Of a DNA stretch of 64,000 bases, positions 42,911 to 52,504 are shown one piece after another. Numbering within the stretch: the stretch's first letter is position 1; every line of letters begins with the position of its first letter. Under the pieces are notes generated by a model, which saw nothing but the letters and a program-made list of their open reading frames with translations, did not search any database and had not been told where the DNA came from. Both the position numbers and the translations under genes were made by a program. This stretch comes from Myxococcales bacterium (lineage in GTDB: Bacteria > Myxococcota_A > Polyangia > Polyangiales > Polyangiaceae): the NCBI GenBank assembly GCA_025355005.1, contig JANXLV010000025.1:51621-115620 (forward strand), given 5' to 3'.

Positions 42911-44506
42911 ATGAGCGTTCTTGTGGAACAGCACCGCGGCGAAAAAGGAACCGCCCTCATCGGGACCGTGATCAAGGAGCGCTACAAGGTGCTCCGGCTG
43001 CTCGGCGAAGGTGGCATGGGCGGCGTGTACGAGGCCGAGCACGTCGAGGTCGGCAAGCACGTCGCCGTGAAGTTCGTGAGCGCCGTACACGCGCAGAGCA
43101 CGCAGATCGCCGCGCGGCTGAAGCGCGAGGCTCGGAGCACGGGCGCGCTCGAGAGCGATCACATCGTTCAGGTCTTCGACGCAGGCGAGGATCAGGTTCA
43201 CGGCCTGTTCCTGGTCATGGAACTGCTGCGCGGGAAGGACCTCGCGGTCCTCCTCGAGGGCGGCAAGCGCGTGAGCGTGCTCGACGCATCGCTCATCGCG
43301 TTCCAGGCTGCGCTTGGGCTGGAGCGCGCGCACGACGCCGGGATCATCCATCGTGATCTGAAGCCCGCGAACGTCTTCGTGTGCGAGAAGCAGGACGGTC
43401 GCGCCATCGTCAAGCTCGTGGACTTCGGCATCGCGAAGCTGGTGCGCGACGCGAACGAAGAGGGTCTGGACCCAGGCATCACGCGCGCGGGCGCGGTGCT
43501 CGGCACGCCTCAGTACATGTCACCCGAGCAGGCGCAGGGCCTGGATACGCTCGATCTGCGCACGGATGTCTACTCGCTCGGCGCGGTGCTCTTCGAGCTC
43601 ATCACGGGCGAGCCGCCCCATCCGAACATGCCCACGTACGAGCAGACGATCCTCCGCATCGTCATCACCGACGCGCCGCGCCTGTCGGAGAAGATGCCGG
43701 AGGTGTCGCGGGACCTCGACGATCTTGTGGCGAGCATGCTCGCACGCGATCCGAACGGACGGCCTCCACACATGCGGGCGGTACGCGCCGCGCTCACGCG
43801 CATGTTCCCCGATCTCGAGCAGCGCAATCTCCCGTTCGCGCAGCTCGCCACGGCTCCGAACGATCCGCGAACCTCGGCGACGATAGCCGCCGCGACGGTG
43901 ATGTTACCGCCGTCCGCCCCGCCGCCGGGCCCTGGGATGAGGCCGGTCGCGCAGAGCTATTCCGGTACGCCAGGTGCGCCCGCCGCGCAGGCCGTGACCG
44001 CTGGGCCGGGAAACTCGTGGCCGCCGCAGCCGGTCCATCAAAGGACGAGCGCGGGCGTCTCGTTCGAATCGCGCGCCGAGCCAAGCAAGGGGGCACCCTT
44101 CGCGATCATCGGCGCCATCCTTGTCGTGCTGCTCGCGATCGGAGGCGGCGGTGCGTGGCTCGCCCGCGCAAAGCTGGTGAGCGTCCTCGCAGCACCGGGC
44201 GCCACCGCCGCAACGAGCACCATGACCACCGCTGATCGCGTCCCAGGCGCGGTCGCTTCCGCTTCGCAGCCGAGCGCCAGCAGCGCCACGAGCGGGAGCG
44301 CGACGAGCACCGCCTCCTCCGCGCCGAGCGCCGTGCCCGCCGCATCCGCCGCATCCTCTGCCGTCACCACCAACACGCAAGCGGTCGCCATCAAGCGACC
44401 GCCCAGCGGCACCGGAAAAACTCCACCGACGCCCGGGAGCTCCACGACGTCCGGCAAGCCACAAGATCGCCAGCTAGGCGGCACCGGCCTCACCGATCAC
44501 TTCTAG
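42911..44506 (+). CDS. Transmembrane Ser/Thr protein kinase
   Basis: The protein has 531 residues from ATG 42911; a GTG at 42884, overlapping the previous stop as GTGA, would add nine residues and cannot be excluded. Kinase motifs are LLGEGGMGGVYEAEH (P-loop), VAVKFVSA (Lys), IIHRDLKPANVF (catalytic loop) and KLVDFGIAKL (DFG), with GTPQYMSPEQA. A single transmembrane segment (FAIIGAILVVLLAIGGGGAW, about 397-416) leads to a Ser/Ala/Thr-rich periplasmic tail with no recognised sensor. It is the PknB-like type common in myxobacteria. Confidence 0.93.
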   Translation: MSVLVEQHRGEKGTALIGTVIKERYKVLRLLGEGGMGGVYEAEHVEVGKHVAVKFVSAVHAQSTQIAARLKREARSTGALESDHIVQVFDAGEDQVHGLFLVMELLRGKDLAVLLEGGKRVSVLDASLIAFQAALGLERAHDAGIIHRDLKPANVFVCEKQDGRAIVKLVDFGIAKLVRDANEEGLDPGITRAGAVLGTPQYMSPEQAQGLDTLDLRTDVYSLGAVLFELITGEPPHPNMPTYEQTILRIVITDAPRLSEKMPEVSRDLDDLVASMLARDPNGRPPHMRAVRAALTRMFPDLEQRNLPFAQLATAPNDPRTSATIAAATVMLPPSAPPPGPGMRPVAQSYSGTPGAPAAQAVTAGPGNSWPPQPVHQRTSAGVSFESRAEPSKGAPFAIIGAILVVLLAIGGGGAWLARAKLVSVLAAPGATAATSTMTTADRVPGAVASASQPSASSATSGSATSTASSAPSAVPAASAASSAVTTNTQAVAIKRPPSGTGKTPPTPGSSTTSGKPQDRQLGGTGLTDHF

Positions 44507-44529
44507 ACGCTCCGCCGCAACGAAGATCA

Positions 44530-44545
44530 GGAGCGAAGTCGCTCC
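44530..44545. terminator. Hairpin between convergent genes
   Basis: GGAGCGA-AG-TCGCTCC is a perfect 7-bp stem lying between the kinase stop (44506) and the stop of the convergent TPR-PEGA gene (44546). It lacks a clear T-tract, so it may be a weak bidirectional terminator or an mRNA 3'-end stabiliser. Confidence 0.5.
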
Positions 44546-46312
44546 TTACAACTGAACCCCAATCACCGGACCGACGTAGACCTCGACGTCGTTGACGACG
44601 CGGACCTGGCCTGTGCCGATGGGTAGCGGCGGCTTGCCATCCTTCAGGCGGAGCAAGTTGGACGTGTCGACCGTGGACTGCGCGATGTTGGTCGACTGCG
44701 GCGGATTCAGCTCCGTCAGCACCTGCACGCCCACGAGGAGCTTGGGGCCCGTGAGAGATCCGATCAGCACGCCGCCGTCCACGTTGATGCGCGGCACCGC
44801 ATAGAACGCGGGGTCGGACTGCACGCTGGTCGTGCTCTGTCCGCTCTCCGTGATGCTCTGCTGGTAGAACGCACCCATCACTCCGAGCCCGCCTGCCACG
44901 CCGAACGTGGGTCGCAAGGGAGCCATGCGCGGTGAAAAGCGCACGCCGATCTCCGGCCCGCCGCCCAGCGTGTGGAAGTCGTAGTCATCCACGCGCGGCG
45001 CCGTGCCGGGATGCGCATCGTTCACGCTCGCCGTTTTCACGTTCACCGTGGACTGCCCATGCCGGTAGTTGACGAAGATGCCAAGCTCCAGCGACACCGG
45101 ACCAAAGCTGTAGCCCCAGCGCCCGTCGACGCCGAAGCCGAGCGAGCCGGGCGAGGAGAGCTTCGCGTTCGACGCATACCCGACGCCGTTCGCGATGTCG
45201 TTCGACGGCTGCGTGAGCTCGAACTGCGCGGAGCCGCGGATGAACAGATAGCTCCCCTTGTAGTCGTGAGCGGCTGGCGGCGCCGAACCACCACCTTCGC
45301 GCGTCAGCGTGACGCTCTCCACGATCCGATCACCGGCACGGATCTCCATGGTCTTCGTGAAGGCGGTGTATCCAGGCCGGCGAACCTGGATGTCGTGACG
45401 ACCCGCAGGCGCGCGGCCCTCGTACCCACCGCGCCCGATCACAGTGCCGTCGAGGACGATCTCGGCCTCGGGCATGCCACAGTTGATGCTGAGGAACGCG
45501 TCCGCCGAGGAGAGCGCAACGACGACCTCGTAGGTGCCGCCCGCCTGCATGTCCACGCGCTGCGGCGTTGCGCCCATGCCAGGCACCTTGGCAGAGAACA
45601 CGTGCTGCCCCGGCGGCAGCTCGAGCTTCACGGGCGCCGGGCCCTTCTCTCCATCGTCCACGAGCACGATCGCGCCGGCCGTGACCGGCGACACACTGAC
45701 GTTCGCGTGGCCAGTGGTCACGGCCTTGGTGAGCGGATCCGAGATGACGACCGAGTCGTGCCCGCGAAGCTCGATGGCCTTCTTGACCGGCTGGAGCCCG
45801 TCCTTCGTGATGAGCACCGTATGCGTGCCCACGCTCGCGCGAATCGGGCGTGGCAGAGGCAGCGTCCCCATTTCCACGTCGTCGACGGAGACACGCGCGC
45901 CCGGCTCCTGCGTCTTCACCTCGATCGTGCCGGTGAATGCCTCCAGCTCCGACATCGCGCGCTGCGCCGACAAGATCTCCTGCGGCTTCAGCTGCGTGGG
46001 GTAAGTCGTGATGAGCTCCGCGTACGCGTCGTATGCAGCGGCGTAGTCACGCAAGTCGCGATACGTCTGCGCCACGTTGGTCTGGATGCTCGGGCGCGGC
46101 GCGAGGCGCTTGGCCTCACGGAACGCCGCGAGCGCATCGCGATACGCACCCTGCTGCGAGAACTTGATGCCCGCCTCGAAGAACTTCTTCGCGTCCGCAA
46201 GATCCTGGCTCGTGGGCGCGTCTGCGAACGCCACGCGCGGAAGCGTGGTCGCCGACAAGGAGATCAGCGCGAAGACCCAGAGCGTCCTCGCGGCATGCGC
46301 GCGCCATGACAT
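44546..46312 (-). CDS. TPR and PEGA-domain protein with C-terminal beta-barrel-like region
   Basis: The protein has 588 residues from ATG 46312; an ATG at 46372 would put 20 residues before the signal peptide, which ends at RVAFADAP. Residues about 35-130 hold TPR-like helices (FFEAGIKFSQQGAYRDALAA). Two or three PEGA-type repeats follow (GARVSVDDVEMGTLPLP; ADAFLSINCG; GYTAFTKTMEIRAGDRIVE). The last 200 residues look like an outer-membrane barrel (SLELGIFVNYRHGQSTVN). This layout is frequent in myxobacterial outer-membrane proteins that bind peptidoglycan or surface sugars. Confidence 0.85.
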   Translation of the reverse strand: MSWRAHAARTLWVFALISLSATTLPRVAFADAPTSQDLADAKKFFEAGIKFSQQGAYRDALAAFREAKRLAPRPSIQTNVAQTYRDLRDYAAAYDAYAELITTYPTQLKPQEILSAQRAMSELEAFTGTIEVKTQEPGARVSVDDVEMGTLPLPRPIRASVGTHTVLITKDGLQPVKKAIELRGHDSVVISDPLTKAVTTGHANVSVSPVTAGAIVLVDDGEKGPAPVKLELPPGQHVFSAKVPGMGATPQRVDMQAGGTYEVVVALSSADAFLSINCGMPEAEIVLDGTVIGRGGYEGRAPAGRHDIQVRRPGYTAFTKTMEIRAGDRIVESVTLTREGGGSAPPAAHDYKGSYLFIRGSAQFELTQPSNDIANGVGYASNAKLSSPGSLGFGVDGRWGYSFGPVSLELGIFVNYRHGQSTVNVKTASVNDAHPGTAPRVDDYDFHTLGGGPEIGVRFSPRMAPLRPTFGVAGGLGVMGAFYQQSITESGQSTTSVQSDPAFYAVPRINVDGGVLIGSLTGPKLLVGVQVLTELNPPQSTNIAQSTVDTSNLLRLKDGKPPLPIGTGQVRVVNDVEVYVGPVIGVQL

Positions 46313-46560
46313 GGATTCAGCCAGCCCCGCCGCCGCACAAGCAGACGCGAGCGGCGAGAACGCGAAAAGCAAACCGACGCATGAGGGGACTCCGTGTCAA
46401 CGCGAGCAACCTAGATCGCAATTGCCGATGCGTCGAGCAAGTGTCGTGCCGGCATCAGCTTTCGCCGGGGAATTGCAGGGCGATTCGTGATCCGTGGCGC
46501 CGCGACCTCAGCGCATGGCCCCTGCGTTGAGGCGTGCGTGCCTCGCAGGTTCTGTCGGGG

Positions 46561-48600
46561 TCACGGACAGGTCGAACCCTTGGTTCCGTCGGGCACCCGT
46601 GCGGCGCCGCCCTTCGCGAAGGACTGGAGGAAGCAGCGATACTCGGCCTTGGGTGGCTCCGTCTGGAACATCACCTCGTGCCCGTCCTCGATGCCATCGG
46701 CGGGATGCTGGATGACGAGCGCGGTGGTGCCCGGCCCCACGTTCGCGGTCGCGGGCAACGTCACCGGACGACGTCCACCGAACGCGAGGACCGACGACAG
46801 AGGCGTGAGCTCTGGGCGCGCCATGAGCTCCGCGTTCTGCGTATCGAGCTCCGCGCCTCCGAGGTCGAGCCCCAGCGCGAGCGTCATCGCATTCGCGATC
46901 GGCGGCAGGATGTAGTGATCGACGATGCCCTGCTCCATCAAGATCTGCCGCGGCGACTCGCCCGCGCGCGGCTCACGCACCAGGTTTCGCGCGACGACGA
47001 TCGGATCCGCGGGCTCCACGGCCCACTGCAGCAGGGTGAGCGCGGGATCGCCGCGCGTGAGCTTCCGGTGGAGCGAGCCGTAGCCGAAGAGCGTCTCCAT
47101 GATGGGCCGCACGGCAAGCGGCAAGAGCTTCCACATCACGTTCTCGATGTAGCTGCCGCCTTCACCAGAGAAGAGCGCGGCCTTCCATCCGGGCGTGAGG
47201 TCGAGCGCGAGCGGCGCGATCGTGGCGCCCATCGAGTGTCCGATGAGCACCGCCTTCGTCGCATCGAACTTCACCGGGCCTGCGTTGGCGCCGGGGCAAT
47301 CGCTGGCATCGAACGAGAGCGCCGCCAGCCACGCGGAGAAGACCGAGAGCTCCAGCGCGGACTCGCGCACGTTGTCCCGAAGCGCGAGCCCGTTCGACAC
47401 GTTGAACATGAGGAACTGCTCGTCGCCGTTCGTGACGTTGCGCAGGCCGCCGTGCGGGCCATCCACTTGCGCCCCAGCGAAGCCCACCGTCGCTAGCTCC
47501 ATCGCCGGGCCGCTGCCCGCGGTCTTTGGCGGACCATCGTGTACGACCTGCACACCGCGATCGACCAGCGGCCGGTCCCCGCCGGCCCCCGTGCGCACCA
47601 GCGTGGCTATCGGATAGCCATTCGCGGGCATCGCCGCGCGCGGGACGGTGAGGACCACGCGCGCGGGCGCGAGCCGTTGCTGGATCGGGCTCCCATCCGG
47701 CGCAAGCGCGAGGTTTCCGCCCGTGCTCGCGTACGGCGGGGTGCCCAGCTGGTAGTCGGGCATCGCAATCTGTGCATTATACACACAATAGCCGTCGTAC
47801 ACGTCACCCTTGGTCGGCGGCGAGGTGGTCGTCGGCAGAGGGCGCTTCTGCACCGCACGCGCCGCGACGCGGAGCTCCTCTCCGGGATCGCCCGTCGTGT
47901 AGACAGCGAGCGCAGCGACGTTCGAGGTCTCCACGCCATGGGCCAGAAGCGCATTTAAAGCGGCCGTGTAGCTCGCCGCGACAGTGCTGCCCATGCCCTC
48001 GGGAACATCCCCGCGGGCAAGTGCGGCGACCGCTGCAGCTTGCCCCAGCGCTGCGCCATGCACGTCATGAACGTCGCGTGTCACGACCAGCGCGTAGGAC
48101 TCGTGCGCGCGAAGCACCATGCCCCCTAGCGGCACTGCGGAGAGCAGGTGCGGTGCGCCATATGGCCCGCCGTCTGCGTCGAACGACACGTACACGGGAA
48201 CGCGAACGCCCGCATCTGGTGCGCCGTCGGACACGGCGGTGAGGAACACGGTCGCGGATGTGCCCACGCTCTCCGTGAGGCCCGGGAGCGACGCTTCATC
48301 GAGGTCGTCCGTGAAGCTCACGAACGCGCCGCCGGTCACGCTGAAGCCGCGCGCCACGTGGCTCACCATGGTGACGAGCTGCGACACGGGAATGTCATTC
48401 GACGGATTCGGGAACGCGCCAAGGTCGACCGTCCCATCACTGCCGACACGATGATCGCTGGGGAACGGCGCTGCCCAGAAGTCCGCCGACGAGAAGTCCA
48501 TCCGCGCCACGGTCTTCGGCGCGGAGTCTCCGCCACCGGAGCAAGACGGCGCTGCCGCCAGAAGCACAACACCGAGGATCGCGACCCTTCCCGACTTCAC
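46561..48600 (-). CDS. Alpha/beta-hydrolase lipoprotein
   Basis: The protein has 679 residues from GTG 48600. The lipobox is AAAPSC (Cys 20). A long N-terminal beta-rich part precedes the hydrolase core, whose nucleophile elbow is AVLIGHSMGATIAPLAL. The late VIQHPADGIEDGHEVMF probably gives the acid and His. It resembles large secreted lipase/esterase-like proteins common in Myxococcota. It contains TGTATAATGCA at 47783-47773 on the coding strand, one mismatch from the 11-mer motif, again forcing Tyr-Asn codons TAT AAT. It is divergent from the crotonase gene, 31 bp away. Confidence 0.85.
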   Translation of the reverse strand: MKSGRVAILGVVLLAAAPSCSGGGDSAPKTVARMDFSSADFWAAPFPSDHRVGSDGTVDLGAFPNPSNDIPVSQLVTMVSHVARGFSVTGGAFVSFTDDLDEASLPGLTESVGTSATVFLTAVSDGAPDAGVRVPVYVSFDADGGPYGAPHLLSAVPLGGMVLRAHESYALVVTRDVHDVHGAALGQAAAVAALARGDVPEGMGSTVAASYTAALNALLAHGVETSNVAALAVYTTGDPGEELRVAARAVQKRPLPTTTSPPTKGDVYDGYCVYNAQIAMPDYQLGTPPYASTGGNLALAPDGSPIQQRLAPARVVLTVPRAAMPANGYPIATLVRTGAGGDRPLVDRGVQVVHDGPPKTAGSGPAMELATVGFAGAQVDGPHGGLRNVTNGDEQFLMFNVSNGLALRDNVRESALELSVFSAWLAALSFDASDCPGANAGPVKFDATKAVLIGHSMGATIAPLALDLTPGWKAALFSGEGGSYIENVMWKLLPLAVRPIMETLFGYGSLHRKLTRGDPALTLLQWAVEPADPIVVARNLVREPRAGESPRQILMEQGIVDHYILPPIANAMTLALGLDLGGAELDTQNAELMARPELTPLSSVLAFGGRRPVTLPATANVGPGTTALVIQHPADGIEDGHEVMFQTEPPKAEYRCFLQSFAKGGAARVPDGTKGSTCP
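47773..47783 (-). repeat. TGTATAATGCA, one-mismatch relative of the 11-mer motif
   Basis: It lies on the coding strand of the hydrolase gene and is read GTG TAT AAT GCA (Val-Tyr-Asn-Ala). The flanking TAT TGT codons are also unusual for the gene. Confidence 0.45.
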
Positions 48601-48631
48601 GAACCAATCGTAGCAGGCTAGGGTTCTACCC

Positions 48632-49339
48632 GTGGCAAACGACATCCTCACGTACGCTCTGGAAGGCAACATCGCGACCGTCGTCATGGACGACGGAAAG
48701 GCCAACGCGCTCTCGGAGGCAATGATCGACGGCCTCTCGGGCGCGATCGATCGCGCGGAGCGAGAGGCTTCGGCGCTCGTGATCTGCGGGCGCAAGGATC
48801 GCTTCTGCGCCGGCTTCGACCTGCGGGTGATGATGAGCAGCCCGGATGCGGCGAAGCAGCTCCTGCGTCAGGGCTCCGCGCTCCTCATGAAGCTCTACGG
48901 CGCGAAGGTGCCGCTGGTGATGGCGTGCACCGGTCACGCGCTCGCTGGAGGCGCGCTGGTGCTGCTCACGGGCGACGTGCGCGTTGGTGCACGCGGCGCG
49001 TTCAAGATTGGTCTGAACGAGGTGTCCATCGGCATGCCGGTGCCCGTCCTTGCGATGGAGCTCGCACGCGATCGACTGGACGTGCGCGAGCTCGGGCCTG
49101 CCACGCTCGAGTCCCGGATCTACACCCCGGACGACGCGGCGAAGGCCGGCTACCTGGACATCGTGGTCGCGGACGAAGAGGTGCTCGCGCGCGCAAAGGC
49201 GGAGGCCACGCGCCTCACGGGCCTGGCGAAGGGCGCCTACGCCGCCACCAAGGAGCGGCTGCGCAGGAAGACCATCGAGCACGTCAACGACACGCTGGAG
49301 TCCGACATGGCAAGCCTGCTCACGCCGGTGGCGAAGTAA
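48632..49339 (+). CDS. Enoyl-CoA hydratase/isomerase (crotonase) family protein
   Basis: The protein has 235 residues with a GTG start. The crotonase fold is recognised by FCAGFDLRVM (oxyanion loop 1) and CTGHALAGGALVLLTGDVR (oxyanion loop 2). The catalytic region KIGLNEVSIGMPVPVLAMEL has Glu where isomerase/hydratase enzymes place one acid. It is shorter than typical hydratases (about 260). It probably acts on acyl-CoA in fatty-acid metabolism, but substrate is not predictable. TAGGGT ends 7 bases before the GTG, again a leaderless arrangement. Confidence 0.9.
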   Translation: MANDILTYALEGNIATVVMDDGKANALSEAMIDGLSGAIDRAEREASALVICGRKDRFCAGFDLRVMMSSPDAAKQLLRQGSALLMKLYGAKVPLVMACTGHALAGGALVLLTGDVRVGARGAFKIGLNEVSIGMPVPVLAMELARDRLDVRELGPATLESRIYTPDDAAKAGYLDIVVADEEVLARAKAEATRLTGLAKGAYAATKERLRRKTIEHVNDTLESDMASLLTPVAK

Positions 49340-49340
49340 C

Positions 49341-50546
49341 ATGCGCGTCACCGACAGCATGGGCCCCGCGTGGGAGCGAATGAAGGGCATGCTCATGCGC
49401 CCCTTCAGCCTGGGCACGTGGTTCACGTTCGGCTTCATCTTTGCGCTGCAGTCCTGCATCGAGGGCGGCGGCGGCAACAGCTTCAACATGCCGAACGGCG
49501 GTGGCAACAGCGGCAGCGGCGGTGGCTCGAAGCACTACAACGGCAACGACGACACCAACAACGCGATCTCCCATTTTTTCCGGGACGCGATGAGCTCGAT
49601 GTCCGGCGCCTTCTCTCATCACGGCGACGCGGGCGTGCCCAGCACGGGCGAGAACCCGTTCGCGGACTTCGACACCAGCCTGATCGTCCCGATCGTCATC
49701 GGCGCGGTGGTGCTGCTCATTCCGATCATGCTCGTCCTCTACTGGCTTGGCGCGCGCGGTCAGATGATGGCGATCCGCAGCGTTGCTATCGGCCGCGCGG
49801 ACATCGGCGAGTCATGGGCAGTGACCAAATCGGCTGGCGGCTCCTTGTTCAAGTTCCACCTGGTGGTCGCGGTGCTGTCACTCGTGGTGTTCGTGCCGCT
49901 CCTCGGCGGCGGCGGCCTGTGGGCGTACTCACTGTCGCAGGCGAACCCGGGCAACTTCGAGGTGCTCCTTCCCGTCCTGTTCATCGTTGTCGGCGTAATG
50001 CTGGTGCTCGCGATCCCTTTCATGATCCTGAACGGGCTGGCGCGGAATTTCGTGGCGCCGCTCATGTGGAAGGACGGCTCGACCTCACGTGAGGCGTGGA
50101 AGAAGTTCTGGGGCGTGGGCAAGAACTTCATCGGGCAGATCGTGCTCTTCTTCGTCCTGCGCATCGTGTTCTCGATGCTTGCCGGCGTGATCGGCATCGT
50201 CGCTGGCTTCATCACCTGCTGCCTTGGCTTCCTGCCGGTGCTGCACCAGACAATCATGGCGCCGTACTACGTCTTCGAGCGCGCGTGGACGCTGGAGATT
50301 CTGGCTTCCATGGGGCCCGAGTTCGACGTGCGCGGCGGCGGTGCGCAGCAGCCGCAAGGACCGACGGGCTTTGGTCCGCCACCAGGCTTTGGTGGTCCCG
50401 GCTACGTGCCAGGCGGGAATCCCTATGCGCCGCCGGGTGGTTACGGACCGGGCGGCTACGGCTCGCCTCCTGCTGGTGGCTTCGGCGGCGGCTTCGGCGG
50501 TGGCTTCGGCGGTGGTGGCGGCTACGGCGGACCACAAGGTGGTTAG
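49341..50546 (+). CDS. Multi-pass membrane protein with Gly/Pro-rich tail
   Basis: The protein has 401 residues; the ATG follows the crotonase stop by one base. About five or six hydrophobic segments (FGFIFALQ, IVIGAVVLLIPIMLVLYWLG, LVVAVLSLVVFVPLLGGGGL, VLFIVVGVMLVLAIPFMIL, IVLFFVLRIVFSMLAGVIGI) surround a hydrophilic loop, as in DUF7544 or glycerophosphodiesterase-type membrane domains. The C-terminus is a Gly/Pro/Tyr tail (GGFGGGFGGGFGGGGGYGG), likely disordered in the cytoplasm. Function is unknown. Confidence 0.8.
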   Translation: MRVTDSMGPAWERMKGMLMRPFSLGTWFTFGFIFALQSCIEGGGGNSFNMPNGGGNSGSGGGSKHYNGNDDTNNAISHFFRDAMSSMSGAFSHHGDAGVPSTGENPFADFDTSLIVPIVIGAVVLLIPIMLVLYWLGARGQMMAIRSVAIGRADIGESWAVTKSAGGSLFKFHLVVAVLSLVVFVPLLGGGGLWAYSLSQANPGNFEVLLPVLFIVVGVMLVLAIPFMILNGLARNFVAPLMWKDGSTSREAWKKFWGVGKNFIGQIVLFFVLRIVFSMLAGVIGIVAGFITCCLGFLPVLHQTIMAPYYVFERAWTLEILASMGPEFDVRGGGAQQPQGPTGFGPPPGFGGPGYVPGGNPYAPPGGYGPGGYGSPPAGGFGGGFGGGFGGGGGYGGPQGG

Positions 50547-50547
50547 A

Positions 50548-50559
50548 GGAGAAGTCTCC
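50548..50559 (+). terminator. Small hairpin after the membrane protein stop
   Basis: GGAGA-AG-TCTCC starts two bases after the stop codon. Its layout (GGAG...AAGT...CTCC) resembles the hairpin at 44530. There is no T-tract, so termination is uncertain. Confidence 0.35.
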
Positions 50560-50602
50560 GCGCAAGTGATCGCTTTCGAGCTCATGCGCCACCTATGAAG
50601 TA

Positions 50603-51580
50603 ATGCCACACCGCGCCGCGATCGGTCTCTCACTCTCGCTCTTGGTGTTCATTGCATGCGGTGGTGCCACCACCTCCGGCATCACCACCGAATCGGACGG
50701 CGACGGCGGCGCGGACGGCGCGACGGCCGAGTCCGATGGCGGCACCACGACGGAGGGCGGAGCCACGAGCGCAGCGGATGCGGCAGCCATCCAGCTCACG
50801 CTCATGAGCCTGCCGGTGGGCGATGGCAAGTACGGGGCGGCGCCGAAGAAGGGCTACATCTACTCCTGTCAGCAATCGTTCATGGGCGGCGGCGGCGCGT
50901 TCAAGGACGGTCCATGGATCAAGGGTGACGGCACGTTCGACTTCACCGCGAAGGTCGTCGTGCAAGGCATGAACGCCTGGCCGAATCACACGTTCGCCGC
51001 GGACGTCACGGGCGGAACGCGCGCCGTGACCGGCAACGGGCTGCCCGATCACATGACCGGCACCTATCCGATCGCGCAGGCCGACCCCGCGTATCAGTAC
51101 GATCGCAACCCGAACAGCGTACAGGCTCAGTCGATCGCCTGGTCGCTCGCGGCAACGCCCACGGTGTCCGCGACCACCACGTGCCTTGGTGGTGGTCCCA
51201 TCGGCATCTTGCTCACGGGCTCCGTTCTGTTCGACGCGCTCGACGCCGAGGGCCGCGATGCAGTGGCGCACGAGACCCAGGATCTCTGCCAGGCGCACCC
51301 GGAGAAGAGCGGCGAGTACCACTATCACAGCATCCCCACGTGCTTGCCCGACCCCGGCGCAGATCACTCCGCGCTGCTCGGGTACGCGAAGGACGGGTTC
51401 GGCATCTACGGCGTGCGCGGGGAGGGCGGCAAGACGCTCACGAACGACGATCTGGACGAGTGCCACGGACACACGCACGTCGTGTCGTGGGACGGCGCAT
51501 CCGTCTCGATGTACCACTACCACGCGACGTACGAGTATCCGTACACGCTGGGTTGCTTCCGCGGCACGCCCATCAAGTGA
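50603..51580 (+). CDS. YHYH-domain lipoprotein
   Basis: The protein has 325 residues. The lipobox is VFIAC (Cys 19), followed by an Asp/Gly/Thr-rich spacer. The C-terminal domain contains the name-giving motif twice: GEYHYHSIPTCL and SMYHYHATYEYPYTLGC, plus DECHGHTHVVSW. These His-rich motifs suggest metal binding. YHYH proteins are secreted proteins of unknown activity; some occur near copper or oxidative genes. Confidence 0.88.
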   Translation: MPHRAAIGLSLSLLVFIACGGATTSGITTESDGDGGADGATAESDGGTTTEGGATSAADAAAIQLTLMSLPVGDGKYGAAPKKGYIYSCQQSFMGGGGAFKDGPWIKGDGTFDFTAKVVVQGMNAWPNHTFAADVTGGTRAVTGNGLPDHMTGTYPIAQADPAYQYDRNPNSVQAQSIAWSLAATPTVSATTTCLGGGPIGILLTGSVLFDALDAEGRDAVAHETQDLCQAHPEKSGEYHYHSIPTCLPDPGADHSALLGYAKDGFGIYGVRGEGGKTLTNDDLDECHGHTHVVSWDGASVSMYHYHATYEYPYTLGCFRGTPIK

Positions 51581-51598
51581 GGCGGCCGCTGGAGAGCA

Positions 51599-51931
51599 TC
51601 AGCCAAACGCGAGCGCGAGCAGCCTCTCGCGCGATGTGAGCCCCATGATCTTCCCGCTCTCCTTGCCGTCCTTGAAGACCGCGACGGTGGGCACACCGCG
51701 GATGCCGTAGCGACGCGCGACGTCGGGCGCTTCATCCACATCCACGGTGACCACCTTCAGCTTGCCCTGATGGTCCGCGGCGATCTTCTCGACGATGGGC
51801 GCCAGCGCTTTGCACGGGCCACACCATTTTCCGCCGAAGTCGACCAGCACAGGCACGTTCGACTCCAGCACCTCGCGCTGAAACGAGCCATCATCGGCCG
51901 TGACGACACACGTATCCCCGTGCTTCTCCAT
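51599..51931 (-). CDS. trxA: Thioredoxin
   Basis: The 110-residue cytoplasmic protein has the classical active site GKWCGPCKALAP, with cis-Pro in GIRGVPTVAVFKDG. It reduces protein disulfides using thioredoxin reductase. Shine-Dalgarno GAAGGAG precedes the ATG. It lies 15 bp downstream of the ECF sigma gene, so it is likely a member of that sigma factor's operon and part of a redox stress response. Confidence 0.95.
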   Translation of the reverse strand: MEKHGDTCVVTADDGSFQREVLESNVPVLVDFGGKWCGPCKALAPIVEKIAADHQGKLKVVTVDVDEAPDVARRYGIRGVPTVAVFKDGKESGKIMGLTSRERLLALAFG

Positions 51932-51946
51932 GGTCTCTCTCCTTCA

Positions 51947-52504
51947 CTACGGACGCGCTTCGTGACGCATCATGCATGTCTTGAGGGACGCCTTTGCGCG
52001 GTGCGCAAGCACGTCCACGTAGCCGCGTGAGATGCCGAGCGCCTGCGCGACGTCCTCACCCGCGTGCTCTTCGAGGAGCCGCAGCATCACGACCGCGCGC
52101 TGGACGCCGCAGAGCTCCGCGATGCACGCATGCAGCTTCTCGTGTTCCTCGCCCCGTGTGAGCGCTTCATCCGCGCGCGGCTCGTTCGCCTCGAGGTGTG
52201 CGTCGTCCACCTCCACACGCAGACGCACGCGCTCGGGACGGCGGCGCCGGTTCCGGGCCGCGTTCTTCACCATCGCAGACAGCAAGAAGCGCCACTCCGC
52301 GGGAGGCGCGGTCAGCTCACCGCGCTGCTCCCGGCCGAGGAGCGTGATCAGTGCATCCTGCACGCATTCCACGGCGTCCTCGGGTGTCACTCCTTCGCCG
52401 CGCGCAACGCGCACCAGGGCGGCGCGGTGCTCGCGGCCCAGGTCGAGGAAGGCGCTCGCACGTTCGTCCCCGCTGTCGGTCGGTCTGTCTTCACAACCTG
52501 CCAC
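51947..52504 (-). CDS. ECF-type RNA polymerase sigma factor
   Basis: The protein has 185 residues with a GTG start. Region 2 is HRAALVRVARGEGVTPEDAVECVQDALITLL in outline, and region 4 is the helix-turn-helix EHAGEDVAQALGISRGYVDVLAHRAKASLK in outline. Between them is the Arg-rich linker KNAARNRRRRPERVRL. No anti-sigma gene is adjacent; the next gene on the strand is thioredoxin. A 14-bp palindrome overlaps the start codon. Confidence 0.9.
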   Translation of the reverse strand: MAGCEDRPTDSGDERASAFLDLGREHRAALVRVARGEGVTPEDAVECVQDALITLLGREQRGELTAPPAEWRFLLSAMVKNAARNRRRRPERVRLRVEVDDAHLEANEPRADEALTRGEEHEKLHACIAELCGVQRAVVMLRLLEEHAGEDVAQALGISRGYVDVLAHRAKASLKTCMMRHEARP